Source: Nemopilema nomurai
Lineage: Eukaryota > Cnidaria > Scyphozoa > Rhizostomeae > Rhizostomatidae
DNA length: 64,000 bases
Direction of reading: 5' to 3'
NCBI GenBank assembly: GCA_003864495.1
Contig: ML133471.1
Coordinates: 3,284,257-3,348,256, forward strand
Each line of letters opens with the position of its first letter. The stretch's first letter is position 1. A program made the position numbers and the translations under genes. The notes beneath the pieces were generated by a model, which ran no database searches, was not told the DNA's origin, and worked only from the letters and a program-made list of their open reading frames with translations. This document shows positions 14,254-26,119 of the stretch, piece after piece.

Positions 14254-17200
14254 TTATAAATGCAAGCAACATTTTAACAATGTGGATTCATTACTCTTGA
14301 CAAAACCACAAGGTGACCGGCACATATAACGGTTTGGCTCGCGGTACAGATGGTTCCCTGTTGGGACAGGGTCAGTGGCACACCTTGTGGACTCTTTTAC
14401 ATAACGTAGTTCACTGTGTTGTCCGCAGAACGGGTCGAAGCTGTCACAGAGTTGTTCGGTGCCATAGAAAATGCCAGCCATCGCGCTGCTAGAGAGCTTT
14501 TCCTTTTTTCGCCATTTCGCTCGTCGATTCTGAAACCAAACCTGAAATGGGGAATATTTGGCAGAATATAAAAGAAAGCGGAAGGAAGCCATTTATCTGC
14601 ACATAGAGCAATAGGATGGCAAGTAATTAGGAAATCAAGGATGCTACAAAAATAATAAAAACCGTTGTTGAAAGCTTTTTTTATGTGCCTTTATACTGCC
14701 TTTTAAATCAACAAAACTTTCTGCAGATTATCCATTTTATTGGTACTCTTAATAAATACCGTATCCAAATCAAAAGATGTTTCATGTTTCTAGGAAGAGA
14801 AATTATTAACTTCTGTTACACGTAAGTGGTTAAAGCAATATCTACTTGATGGTTTACAGTTTGAAGAGTAAGTTTTTGTCTACATAAAGGTCTTCTTCAA
14901 TCAGGCAAAACTTTGGAGCTGATTAGAGAGTGACCATCACAGCTCAACGCAATACACCCAGTGTATTGTATTCTATTCACCTCATTGATTGTAAAGCAAA
15001 TGATGTGGTTGAATAAAAAATGGCATGAGTTTGCTTTGGGGAATTGACTTTTCGGCTGCTGCTGGATCACTAGCCACATCTCCTCAAGATTTGATGCCCC
15101 GGTCTTTGCTTGACTAGTTTTCGTGTTTCAATCTAATCGACAAAAGCGGTGCGCTTACAGACTTACAGAAAATTATTTCCTAAAAGAATTGTTTCCAATT
15201 TTTTCACTGTTGGTTGACAACATGTGTTGAATATGGCGGGTTGTTGCTGTGACACTGGTCCTTAAATGCAGTAATACTTCAAAAATGTTCCCCAGTGGCG
15301 CAGAGGATGACCGATAAAGATTGCGATGTGGAAACAGGGCTCGCATACAGAAATACATATAAAAGATACATACAAAAGCAAAAGAAATGCATAAATCAAA
15401 CAGTTGTCAGAGACATCCAGCTTGGTGATAAGTGGGGCGGAGTAAAGTGAACCTCAGACGCCGAGTTACTTTTACAATCGTGAAAAGCTTAGTTACTGTT
15501 GCTAAGTTACCATAGTCAGTACATGGTAACGAAACTAAGCTTATTGTCCGGTCAGCCAATGAGAGGTGCGAGACATTACAGCATTTAATTGCATGTGTGG
15601 CAAGGTAATCCGTCTGAAGAGCGGCCACCAATCGATGGAATTGCTTATTCTCCCGAACAGGAACATTTCGATGTGGAAGTTAATGATTCGAAATGTATGG
15701 ACAGAATTCTTAGAAGGAATGTTCCATATGCAGGATGTGGGTTGGTTTTACAGAGAAACTTGACGCTGCAGTAAATATGGCCACACTTCAGAAACAGTAC
15801 ACCTCTTTTTTATATGGAACCTACCTCAAGGTCTATTTCCAAAAATTCCTTATTTGTAAACCTCAAATCATCAAATTTTAGTACTAAAAGTTCCTTAATA
15901 GTTCCTTAATTTCACTGCATCTCAAACCGCATTTGCGAGTATTGGCTGCAAATGAATGGAACCGGCTTTTTAGTTCTTGATGCTTTTAGTTATAAAAATT
16001 GTTCAAATCGAAAAGTTCCTTAGGGATATCGTTTTAGTATTTTGAGTTCTTTGAATATTTCTGCCTTCTACATGTAGGTTCTTTATAAAGTGGTTCCTTA
16101 TAAAAAAGCGTGTAGCCCATGTGTCAGCATAATAAAGAGCTTTGAGAATTTTCCCTGATTGTATTCTTCATTTTAATTGGGTATTAGAGCCAGTGGCGGA
16201 TTTAGGGGGGCAAATGGGGGTAGCCCGTTTAAGCTGGTCTGGGTTGAAGCAGCGTTTTGGCTTAAAATCCTCCCCTCCCAAATTTTTCTAACAATCAATG
16301 AGCATTTAGATTCGTACCTTTAGTTATGTTCAGACTATAAAGTACTGCTTTAATTCAATTGATTTGAAGTAATATGCATAAAACGTGAATAGTGGACCTT
16401 TTTATCAGGATTTTTAATCAGGAAATCGTTACAAAAAAGCGTACACTCATAACAAATTTCTGACAATTTTTCGGCGCCCCTGTCATCAATTGCCTCCCCC
16501 TTTTGAATTTTGTCTTGATCCACCCCTGATTTGGGGTCAGAGATAGGGTGTTGGCCCCCTTAAGTTCTGCACATGTTTCATAGGAATGCCTTTCTTTCTT
16601 GCAAATTTCCATGCTGCTTTGAACTTTGTTTTGCCATCAGTTTCTAGCACTGTAACTCTGTTCTGCTTTTCCAATAACCACTTCGATGCCTCGTAGCAAC
16701 GACGTGTTGCATTATCTTGTGATATCATCATATGATTGCTCCAATCTATCGAAACAGTGGTGTTCTGTGAGCTCGTTTCTATATAGCTGCGATGTTGATG
16801 TCCCACGATGATTTGTCTCGAGTTTAATTCAACGAGCAGAGCACTCCAAGCTGAGGCTGATTTAGCTCCATGAGCAACTTTTATATGCATTTGGGGTGTG
16901 GTATCTTGGTATAGCTTTTATAGTCATATAGTTATCCCTTGCTGAATTCATGAAGCTAGTTATTAAATTCTGTAGATTTGCTTCCAGTTTTCAAGTATGA
17001 TCATATGTTTTATCAAGCCATCTTTTCATTATATATATATATATATTCATTATATTTTCATTATATATATACTGGACCGACATTAAGAGCCAACATTTAG
17101 CAGTTTCTCGGTTTGATTTGCTTTTTCTTTGTTCAGATAAATATTTCAGAAGATTCTATTTTCTCTAACATCTGAATACGTTGTATTTTTTCTGCATTTA

Positions 17201-20200
17201 ACCTTTCATCGTTTTCTTTTTGTTCAATCTACACGTATGGAATTTGTCGTATCCATAACCTTTCTTAGATCAAGCAATATGACTTCTAATTAACACCCAT
17301 TTTATCAGATTTTTTGATAGAATCGGAAATCTTGCTTTTCTTTTAATGTACCCCATAGCTTTATTCTCAATTTTTGGCTCCTGCTCCTTTTCATTTCCAT
17401 TTTCATTCTAAGTATTTTCCTCTTCAATCTTCAGCTTCCTTAAGGTCCAATGCAAATCACATTTGTAGCTCTCTGATTCCATTTCCATGCCATTGTCTGG
17501 CGATCAAGACTTCGAAAAATCAACTCAAAAAAGACGAAAGACTATTGAAAAATTGTGATTCTTCGTGCCGTGAAAGAGAGGCTGGAATTTTCAGGGAAGA
17601 GATTATCTCAAATTAGCGGATATATATATATTGGTATATATATCGGCAAGATATTGGCTCTTGAAGCTAAAGCGACCTACAGGAATCCAGGTTGAAAAAA
17701 CGGACCATAACAACATATCATATCATGATTGAAATATCAGCATGCGAACAAATTATCTGCGATGATAGAATTATAAAAAGAGCTTCCACATCACAAAAGT
17801 TTTAGCCAGAGTTCAACCAATGATTGAAAACTGTAGTGCAAGCGGCGCTAATCGTGGTGCTAATAAGTAGTACCAACAACAACAATGTCCCAAGTTATAT
17901 TGGCACGGAAAATGGAATTCTCAATAAGGTAGCCTGGTTGACAAATATTTGCCACAAATATGCAAATCAGCGCCCAAAGTCAAGTAGCTTTATTTTGCTG
18001 TGCCATTTTGCGCAGGCCATGGTGAAGCTATTCACCACATTATTGGCAATGATACCTCTAGGTTCATTAGTTTAACAAACCGAATGGATCAATATCAACA
18101 GCAATTCTTACTACCATTTTGCTAGTCTCTACCCAAGAAAGCTCTGTTTGAAATGTCCTTTCCTCTTATAATCTTGTTCGAAGACAATACTATCGATCAA
18201 TGCTAGAATATAACAATCAATACTATAGATGCAGGATTAGGGTATTAGGCTCATTAAAGGCGGAGGAAGAGCCTCGGAATTTCGGTTTATTCGCTTGCAT
18301 TCAAAGGCACCCGGTTTCCTATGACGATCGCACTTCTTTCAACAAAGTGAAGCCAAATTTACTTTGTTAACAAACTCTCTGAGGAGTTGTAACAAAAGGA
18401 AGAGGAGCAAAGCCTTCGCCGATATGATTAGATGTAACGCAGAGAAGCCGTCTCTTGACTCTACTGAGCATGATCAACACTAGTCACATTATCTTACGAC
18501 TGCTTTGAATGATACGGGTATTCAATGTATGTGGCCTCTAATAACATTGCTGTAATAATATCGTAATAAATTCTAGGCGATGTTTCTCCAGTGTCACCTT
18601 GTCTGGGTCAAAGACAAGTAAAAATAATTGATACCGTGATATCATCTATTGAATTTGGAGCGTTTTCACGAGACAGAAAACAAAGCCCTGTATCGAGAAG
18701 TTCCTATGATTCATGTGTAGATAAGCGCCTTTCATCGCCTATATGGTGATCTCATAAATTCAAATTTGTCTGCATTCAACCTATCAGTGAAGAGCAACCC
18801 AAACTGCATAAGAACAATCGTTGCAATATTCGTTACACAAACCCCTTTGTGTAGATGTGTTTCTATCAAACAAATTCCAAATCACCTTCGGCTATTTTCT
18901 TGCTTATAAGCTGTGCAAAAGCTGCAAATGTTGTACCTACTTTATGTCGTACTCAAATGGCTAAAGGTGCGGCCAAGAAGTTTGCTACCCAAATTATGGT
19001 CAACATCAGCCTGTGATCGTTTGCAAAATAGAATTATTATTTTTAGGATATTTTTAACTCTTCATACTTGCATGGCACCAACGTACACTCTTTTTAGATT
19101 GATATCCAAGTTTGTCAGATATTCTTCTTGCTCCAAGCATAGATCAAAACAGTAGGAAACATGGCAAAAATCCAACATAATATGACCTCCATTAATGTCA
19201 AATGGGCTTAATTACTTTGAGAAGACATTGTTGCTGGAAATATAATTCAAATTATTTCTCTTCTGATGAAATAAAGCATTGATGGCTGACAAAATGAATG
19301 TTTAGAAAAAAACAACCGAGACAGCAGGGTTAGAGGTAATACCCTCTTGAAACGTTGGTATGAAACATGGCAGTAAAGGGATTACCTGGACCCTGGCTTC
19401 GCTCAAATCCAGCTTGCTGGCCAACTCTTCACGCATGAAGACGTCCGGGTATTGGCACATTTCAAATGCCCGCTCCAATTGGTGAAGCTGATACGTAGTG
19501 AACGTGGTCCTGCTTCTACGCAGCCTGTTCGTCTTCTCTTCCTCTCTTTCTTGCTTTGCAGCTTTCTCCTTACTGAATTTTGACATCGTTCCCTCTACAC
19601 GAAAGTAAGAGGTAAATTTCTTTAGAGTGAGCTCTAGGTACTCTTAGTTTCTGCGTTCACCTGAGCATTTCCACCACAAAAACATGCATCTTAGCTTTGG
19701 AAGATGCCAAGGGGTTTCACTGGAAGCAACGACCCTGTGATATAGTTTGCTACCAGTTCATCCATTAACGTCTTGCAGAACACGATGGAAAACAGAAATA
19801 ACAGGGATTTCCTAATTCAAAACTGCCAATCGCAGTTTCTGCACCAGCTTCAGAGATTGTTATTGAGAGGGTTGTGCAGATAATCTTAACCAAAGAAAAA
19901 CCCGAAGTAGCTTCAGTACTGAATGATATTTATAGCCCCATGTATACTTTAAATGTGTTGAATTAGACATATAACGGTAATTTCCGCTTTGGTCGAGACT
20001 TAGAGCATACATCTTCGCTTGCGTGACCTGTATCATTAGCAATTTACTTTGAATACATCTAATGACGTTATTGGCAGCTCACGAGCATATGTCGGGCGCA
20101 AGAGGCTAATTGGCAAGCAAAGTAAGCCAAACATGTTCTCCTTTTGGAGTGAAACGACTTCTGCCCGCTTTCGTATTTTCATGTTTCCGTTCATCTTACA

Positions 20201-20462
20201 ATAGAAATGTTATACCTGTAATGTTGTTTTACTGAAGCATAACACAAATACTTGGGTGTTGGAAATGTCACCAGAGGGTGCAAACAAACCCGGTGGGACA
20301 AATGTACTACCACCTACCTATCGCGGCAGTGCTTGATCTGTCAGACTCACATCTCAAAATACTCGCGATGGAGTGCTTCAGTCCTTGCGCCGGCTCTTTG
20401 CTTCCACTCTGGAATATTGAGCTGTGAGACCTCGACTCGGGACCTTCCATTGCCAGTAGCAT
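14254..20462 (-). CDS. Paired-like (Q50) homeodomain transcription factor with eh1/octapeptide motif
   Basis: Three coding exons, 20462-20318, 19594-19386 and 14541-14254, join in phase to 213 residues plus stop. Residues 30-37 read HSIASILR, an eh1/octapeptide motif of the kind that recruits Groucho/TLE corepressors in Prd-class and Rax-like proteins. A charged stretch follows ([13 protein letters not shown]). The homeodomain is about residues 73-132, with [33 protein letters not shown] and [15 protein letters not shown]; position 50 is Gln. The second intron (about 4.8 kb) falls between homeodomain positions 46 and 47, the classic PRD-class site. No paired domain and no OAR tail seen; the 80-residue C-terminus is unique. 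The start is the first ATG after an in-frame TAG. Closest in feel to Rax/Arx/Alx-type genes, but the orthology group is not settled. Confidence 0.93.
15798..16114 (-). mobile_element. Mariner-like MITE, copy A
   Basis: Bounded by TACACC and GTGTA with A/T-rich termini and TA on both sides. It carries several TTCCTTA / TAAGGAA motifs. It is the inverted counterpart of the 57731-58132 copy, sharing GCAAATGAATGGAAC and AAAGTTCCTTAGGGATA-type blocks. It lies in the large intron of the homeobox gene. Confidence 0.75.
16191..16528. mobile_element. hAT-like non-autonomous element remnant
   Basis: The left end reads CAGTGGCGGATTTAG and the reverse complement of the right end CAGGGGTGGATCAAG, resembling the widespread CAGTGGCGGATCCAG-type hAT termini. 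No clear 8-bp target duplication is left, so it is old or partial. Lies within the homeobox gene intron. Confidence 0.5.
16537..16890 (-). CDS. Unassigned 117-codon ORF in the homeobox gene intron
   Basis: Longest open frame in this intron. It reads as a plausible soluble protein rich in Lys, Ser and Asn with blocks such as [12 protein letters not shown] and [13 protein letters not shown] do not recognise it. Its 3' end abuts the hAT-like remnant, so it could be a transposon gene fragment, an exon of an unknown gene, or chance. Confidence 0.25.
   Translation of the reverse strand: MHIKVAHGAKSASAWSALLVELNSRQIIVGHQHRSYIETSSQNTTVSIDWSNHMMISQDNATRRCYEASKWLLEKQNRVTVLETDGKTKFKAAWKFARKKGIPMKHVQNLRGPTPYL
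17026..17072. repeat. AT-rich (TA)n with direct repeats
   Basis: Two TATATATATA tracts separated by TTCATTATATTTTCAT; similar tracts lie near 17620-17642. Confidence 0.8.
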
Positions 20463-22486
20463 TTTGCTCAGTTGCTAACAAAGATATGGTCTACCTCGAT
20501 AACGATCTGTTTTCAGTTAGCGGAGGTCTGGCTCCATGCGCACTGTTTTAAACAAACGACTCTTAGTGGAAAATCCTAATTAAATATCAATTTAAACTAA
20601 TAACGCTACAATAACGAAAGCATTCACGCGGATAAATCAATATTTAGACATAGCTTCATATGATTAATCAAAATTAAAATGCAGTAGACAATCTAGAATA
20701 CATTTTTCCAGAAACGATTGGAGTGAAGTGGACGGAAATGTTACATGTTCGTAGGTTTGTGCTGAGACAAAGTCTCAGATTGAATCAGCCCTTTTTCCAA
20801 TTGGGTCTAAATTGGTCACAGAGATTTACCCAAAGTGTTGGCGTAATCTGATGTAATTCCAATCATAAAAGGTGGAGTCATTGATACTTATCGCCAAAGG
20901 TGGCTGAGCAAAATGAATAAGATGGATAAAACACTCACGACCAACAATGGTTAAGTAATAAAATTACTAAATCTAATTGAGAGTTATCTTAGGAAACTTT
21001 TAGATACTCTTTCTTTGTGCTTTAAGTCAGAAAATATCCGTTTATACCATTAGAACAGAAGCTGATAATCAAATCGTCCTTATAGCACAGAAGAAGGATA
21101 GAAGTAGATTGAAGGTGATAGATTGATTCTATTTGCATCAAAATAACGACAATCTAATCACTTTATATTCAATTTGCATCTCCGATTCAATTTGAGTTTG
21201 AGACAAACCAAACGTAATATCGATCTTCTAGAGTTAGCCTGGCGTCGCTTCCTATTGTCATATAACCAAAATAATTCGGTTTAAGCAACCAGCTTCTGGC
21301 TGTTTTTAAACAAAAGGAACACAGCCATCCCGAGCCTCTGTCGAATGCCCATGAAGCGATTCTTGATTGAAAGAATGCTAGCCTGTAGCTTCAGCGCATT
21401 AGCGGAAAAAGATACATCTAAATATAAGGCAAGATATGTTTCTACAAATGCAGTTTGAAAGTAAGAGAAAGTCCTACTCATTCATATAATCATATAACCA
21501 TCGCTCTTGTATTAGTAGTGCATTTCACGAAAGCAGACCACGTTTTAAGGGGGACGGGTGGCTTAGAAACACTAGTCAGTTGATCCCTAGCTTAGTGCCC
21601 CTTGCAATTCATCATGGCTGCAAAAAACTGAAAAAATCAAAACACACTGCCAAATGCGAAATATTTTTCAGTTTATCGTACATCATATTTAATAGAATAT
21701 CAAATACAACTAAATGTTGATTTTCGATCAAAAAGAAGATCAAAAAAGTAAATCTTGGAAATATAATATTTCAATAATTATTAAACTGCCCGGCTTGACT
21801 TGGCTGCTTCGACAACTGAAAGTTAAACAAAAGAACAAAAGCACAAAACGGGACAAACGAATGTAATTCACTAGAATTGCCACGATTCACATTTGTATTC
21901 TTAAATAGCTCGCTTCAACTAGAATTAAATTACAATCACGACATAACTCGTCCCAGTCTCCTTTATTTTCTTACTCATCTTCACTTATTTTCTTTAGCAA
22001 TGTTGCGCAATGCATATTGGTAAAAAATGGTGGGGATTTCAATCCTCCCTGTGGTACCATGCTTGTCTTTCCATGTAAGTTGGTCTCAAGACAAAATTGA
22101 ATGGAAACAGCATTCTGTACTACCAAAATAGTACCTACCATTGTGTACTATCACTCACTGCTCAATATTAAATGTTATCAATAGACTTATGATAGATTTT
22201 TGTAATCATATAGATTTCTCCTGTTATAAAACAGCACTTGGACTCAACTTAAAATCAAATACAGGGATTCTCAAATCTGGAAAATAATGAAGATCTTGTC
22301 AGACTTGAAGATTAATGAAAAGGGAGCTCAGATTAATGCCTAATTTAAGTGAATCTAGCAATAAAGGCAAAAATAATAATAAAAGCGATTATTTGATAAC
22401 CAATAGTACTTGACATAAATCAGGTTGTTTCTGCAAACTTTCGACAAATTAAAGAAGATAAAAGTCTAATAATACGCAAAGGGGCC
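20463..22486. other. Upstream region of the homeobox gene, no gene seen
   Basis: AT-rich noncoding sequence between the homeobox start codon and the minisatellite. It should hold the promoter. No ORF with splice or family support, no clear TATA box. Confidence 0.5.
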
Positions 22487-25400
22487 CGATTCACATCAGA
22501 TGGAGTCACATCCGGTGAAGTCGCATCAGATCGAGTCAAATCCGATCAAGTCAAATCAGGTTGAGTCACTTCAAGTCGAGAAAGATCAGGTCAAGTCAGA
22601 TCAGATCGAGTCACATCAGATAGAGTCAGACCAAGTCGAGTCATATCAGATCGAGTCACATCAGGTTGAGTAAGATCAGGTCAAGTCAGATCGAGTCACA
22701 TCAGATAGAGTCAGACCAAGTCGAGTCATATCAGATCGAGTCACATCAGGCTGAGTAAGATCAGGTCAAGTCACATCAGATAGAGTCACATCAGATCGAG
22801 TCGGATCAGGTTGAGTCACATCCGATAGAGTCAGATCATTTCGAGTCACATCAGGTCGAGTCACATTAGGTCGAGTCACATCAGATAGAGTCGGATCAGG
22901 TTGAGTCACATCCGATAGAGTCAGATCAGATCGAGTCACATCATGTCGCGTAAGATCAGGTCAAGTCAGATCAGATCGAGTCACATCAGATAGAGTCAGA
23001 CCAAGTCGAGTCATATCAGATCGAGTCACATCAGGTTGAGTAAGATCAGGTCAAGTCAGATCGAGTCACATCAGATAGAGTCAGACCAAGTCGAGTCATA
23101 TCAGATCGAGTCACATCAGGCTGAGTAAGATCAGGTCAAGTCACATCAGATAGAGTCACATCAGATCGAGTCGGATCAGGTTGAGTCACATCCAATAGAG
23201 TCAGATCATTTCGAGTCACATCAGGTCGCGTAAGATCAGGTCAAGTCACATCAGATCGAGTCACATCAGATCGAGTCACATCAGGTCGAGTCACATTAGG
23301 TCGAGTCACATCAGATAGAGTCGGATCAGGTTGAGTCACATCCGATAGAGTCAGATCAGATCGAGTCACATCATGTCGCGTAAGATCAGGTCAAGTCACA
23401 TCAGATCGAGTCACATCAGATAGAGTCAGACCAAGTCGAGTCATATCAGATCGAGTCACATCAGGTTGAGTCACATCATGTCGCGTAAGATCAGGTCAAG
23501 TCAGATCGAGTCACATCAGATAGAGTCAGACCAAGTCGAGTCATATCAGATCGAGTCACATCAGGCTGAGTAAGATCAGGTCAAGTCACATCAGATAGAG
23601 TCACATCAGATCGAGTCGGATCAGGTTGAGTCACATCCGATAGAGTCAGATCATTTCGAGTCACATCAGGTCGCGTAAGATCAGGTCAAGTCACATCAGA
23701 TCGAGTCACATCAGATCGAGTCACATCAGGTCGAGTCACATTAGGTCGAGTCACATCAGATAGAGTCGGATCAGGTTGAGTCATATCAGATCGAGTCACA
23801 TCAGGCTGAGTAAGATCAGGTCAAGTCACATCAGATAGAGTCACATCAGATCGAGTCGGATCAGGTTGAGTCACATCCGATAGAGTCAGATCATTTCGAG
23901 TCACATCAGGTCGCGTAAGATCAGGTCAAGTCACATCAGATCGAGTCACATCAGATCGAGTCACATCAGGTCGAGTCACATTAGGTCGAGTCACATCAGA
24001 TAGAGTCGGATCAGGTTGAGTCACATCCGATAGAGTCAGATCAGATCGAGTCACATCAGGTTGAGTAAGATCAGGTCAAGTCAGATCGAGTCACATCAGA
24101 TAGAGTCAGACCAAGTCGAGTCATATCAGATCGAGTCACATCAGGCTGAGTAAGATCAGGTCAAGTCACATCAGATAGAGTCACATCAGATCGAGTCGGA
24201 TCAGGTTGAGTCACATCCGATAGAGTCAGATCATTTCGAGTCACATCAGGTCGCGTAAGATCAGGTCAAGTCACATCAGATCGAGTCACATCAGATCGAG
24301 TCACATCAGGTCGAGTCACATTAGGTCGAGTCACATCAGATAGAGTCGGATCAGGTTGAGTCACATCCGATAGAGTCAGATCAGATCGAGTCACATCATG
24401 TCGCGTAAGATCAGGTCAAGTCACATCAGATCGAGTCACATCAGATAGAGTCAGACCAAGTCGAGTCATATCAGATCGAGTCACATCAGGTTGAGTCACA
24501 TCATGTCGCGTAAGATCAGGTCAAGTCAGATCGAGTCACATCAGATAGAGTCAGACCAAGTCGAGTCATATCAGATCGAGTCACATCAGGCTGAGTAAGA
24601 TCAGGTCAAGTCACATCAGATAGAGTCACATCAGATCGAGTCGGATCAGGTTGAGTCACATCCGATAGAGTCAGATCATTTCGAGTCACATCAGGTCGCG
24701 TAAGATCAGGTCAAGTCACATCAGATCGAGTCACATCAGATCGAGTCACATCAGGTCGAGTCACATTAGGTCGAGTCGGATCAGATAGAGTCGGATCAGG
24801 TTGAGTCACATCCGATAGAGTCAGATCAGATCGAGTCACATCATGTCGCGTAAGATCAGGTCAAGTCACTCAGATCGAGTCACATCAGATAGAGTCAGAC
24901 CAAGTCGAGTCATATCAGATCGAGTCACATCAGGTCGAGTCACATCATTCGCGTAAGATCAGGTCAAGTCAGATCGAGTCACATCAGATAGAGTCAGACC
25001 AAGTCGAGTCATATCAGATCGAGTCACATCAGGCTGAGTAAGATCAGGTCAAGTCACATCAGATAGAGTCACATCAGATCGAGTCGGATCAGGTTGAGTC
25101 ACATCCGATAGAGTCAGATCATTTCGAGTCACATCAAGGTCGCGTAAGATCAGGTCAAGTCACATTCAGATCGAGTCACATCAGATCGAGTCACATCAGG
25201 TCGAGTCACATTAGGTCGAGTCACATCAGATAGAGTCGGATCAGGTTGAGTCACATCCGATAGAGTCAGATCAGATCGAGTCACATCATGTCGCGTAAGA
25301 TCAGGTCAAGTCACATCAGATCGAGTCACATCAGATCGAGTCACATCAGGTCGAGTCATATTAGGTCGAGTCACATCAGATAGAGTCGGATCAGGTTGAG

Positions 25401-25560
25401 TCACATCCGATAGAAACAGATCAGATCGAGTCACATCAGGTCGCGTAAGATCAGGTCAAGTCACATCCGATAGAGTCAGATCAGATCGAGTCATACCAGG
25501 TTGAGTAAGATCAGGTCGAGTCAGATCAGGTCGAGTCAGATCAGGTCGAGTCAGATCATT
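22487..25560. repeat. 3-kb minisatellite of 15-bp units with about 445-bp higher-order repeats
   Basis: Tandem array of a 15-base unit, consensus GTCACATCAGATCGA, with recurrent variants (AGATAGA, GGTTGA, GGTCGCGTAAGATCA, CCGATAGA, CATTTCGA). Variants recur in fixed order. The landmark AGGCTGAGTAAGATC sits at about 22748, 23118, 23563, 23803, 24143, 24588 and 25031, with spacings 370, 445, 240, 340, 445 and 443. Each period also carries AGGTCAAGTCA. All six frames are closed by TGA, TAG or TAA within a few units, so it is not a coding repeat. Units are most diverged at the two edges. Confidence 0.95.
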
Positions 25561-26119
25561 TCTTGTCACATTTGCTTGAGACCAGCCTTCAATATTTAAC
25601 CTGACATTAAATTGTGACGTGTGATTAGTTCGCGTATTACTTATTCAATTACTTATCACACCATTTATCGCAATTTTACATCAAAGACCAACAACTCTTT
25701 CTTTATCTCTATCGAAATCAATATTGTATACGTATTACTTTAGAGATTTTCAGCTAAGCAATTCAGAATACTTTAAGCTAAAATATCTGGGTTTGAGGAT
25801 AATACGAACAAACATTGAGTTCGTGCCTCTTTGATCGAAAATTTACAAATTTTCATTTCTCTGAAATTTTGTTAAAACATCATTATCACGACTTAATGTA
25901 ATAAAATAGCACAATTTGTGGTTGAAAAGTGTATCACATCCCTTATACAGTGTTCTGAATTTTTGGTAAGAGAAAGGGGTCCCGTTCTACGAAAAACATT
26001 CTGTTTGTGTTCATCCTGAATTGACGTTCCATGGGGCAAGGGAAGTGCGGCTGCAACTTTTTTCAAGGAACATGAAATCAAAATAAACAATGCCAAAAAT
26101 TTCAGTGGGTGTGCTTCTC
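25561..26119. other. Spacer between minisatellite and receptor kinase gene
   Basis: Unique AT-rich sequence downstream of the receptor tyrosine kinase stop codon; presumably its 3' UTR in part. No canonical AATAAA recognised on the minus strand. An ORF at 25893-26123 overlaps the last exon in another frame and looks spurious. Confidence 0.4.

Noticed and set aside
22487..25560. CRISPR array
   Set aside because: Units are contiguous 15-mers with no spacers, in a clearly eukaryotic context.
22487..25560. Coding repeat (VTSDR-type protein)
   Set aside because: Variant units introduce TGA, TAG or TAA in every frame at short intervals.
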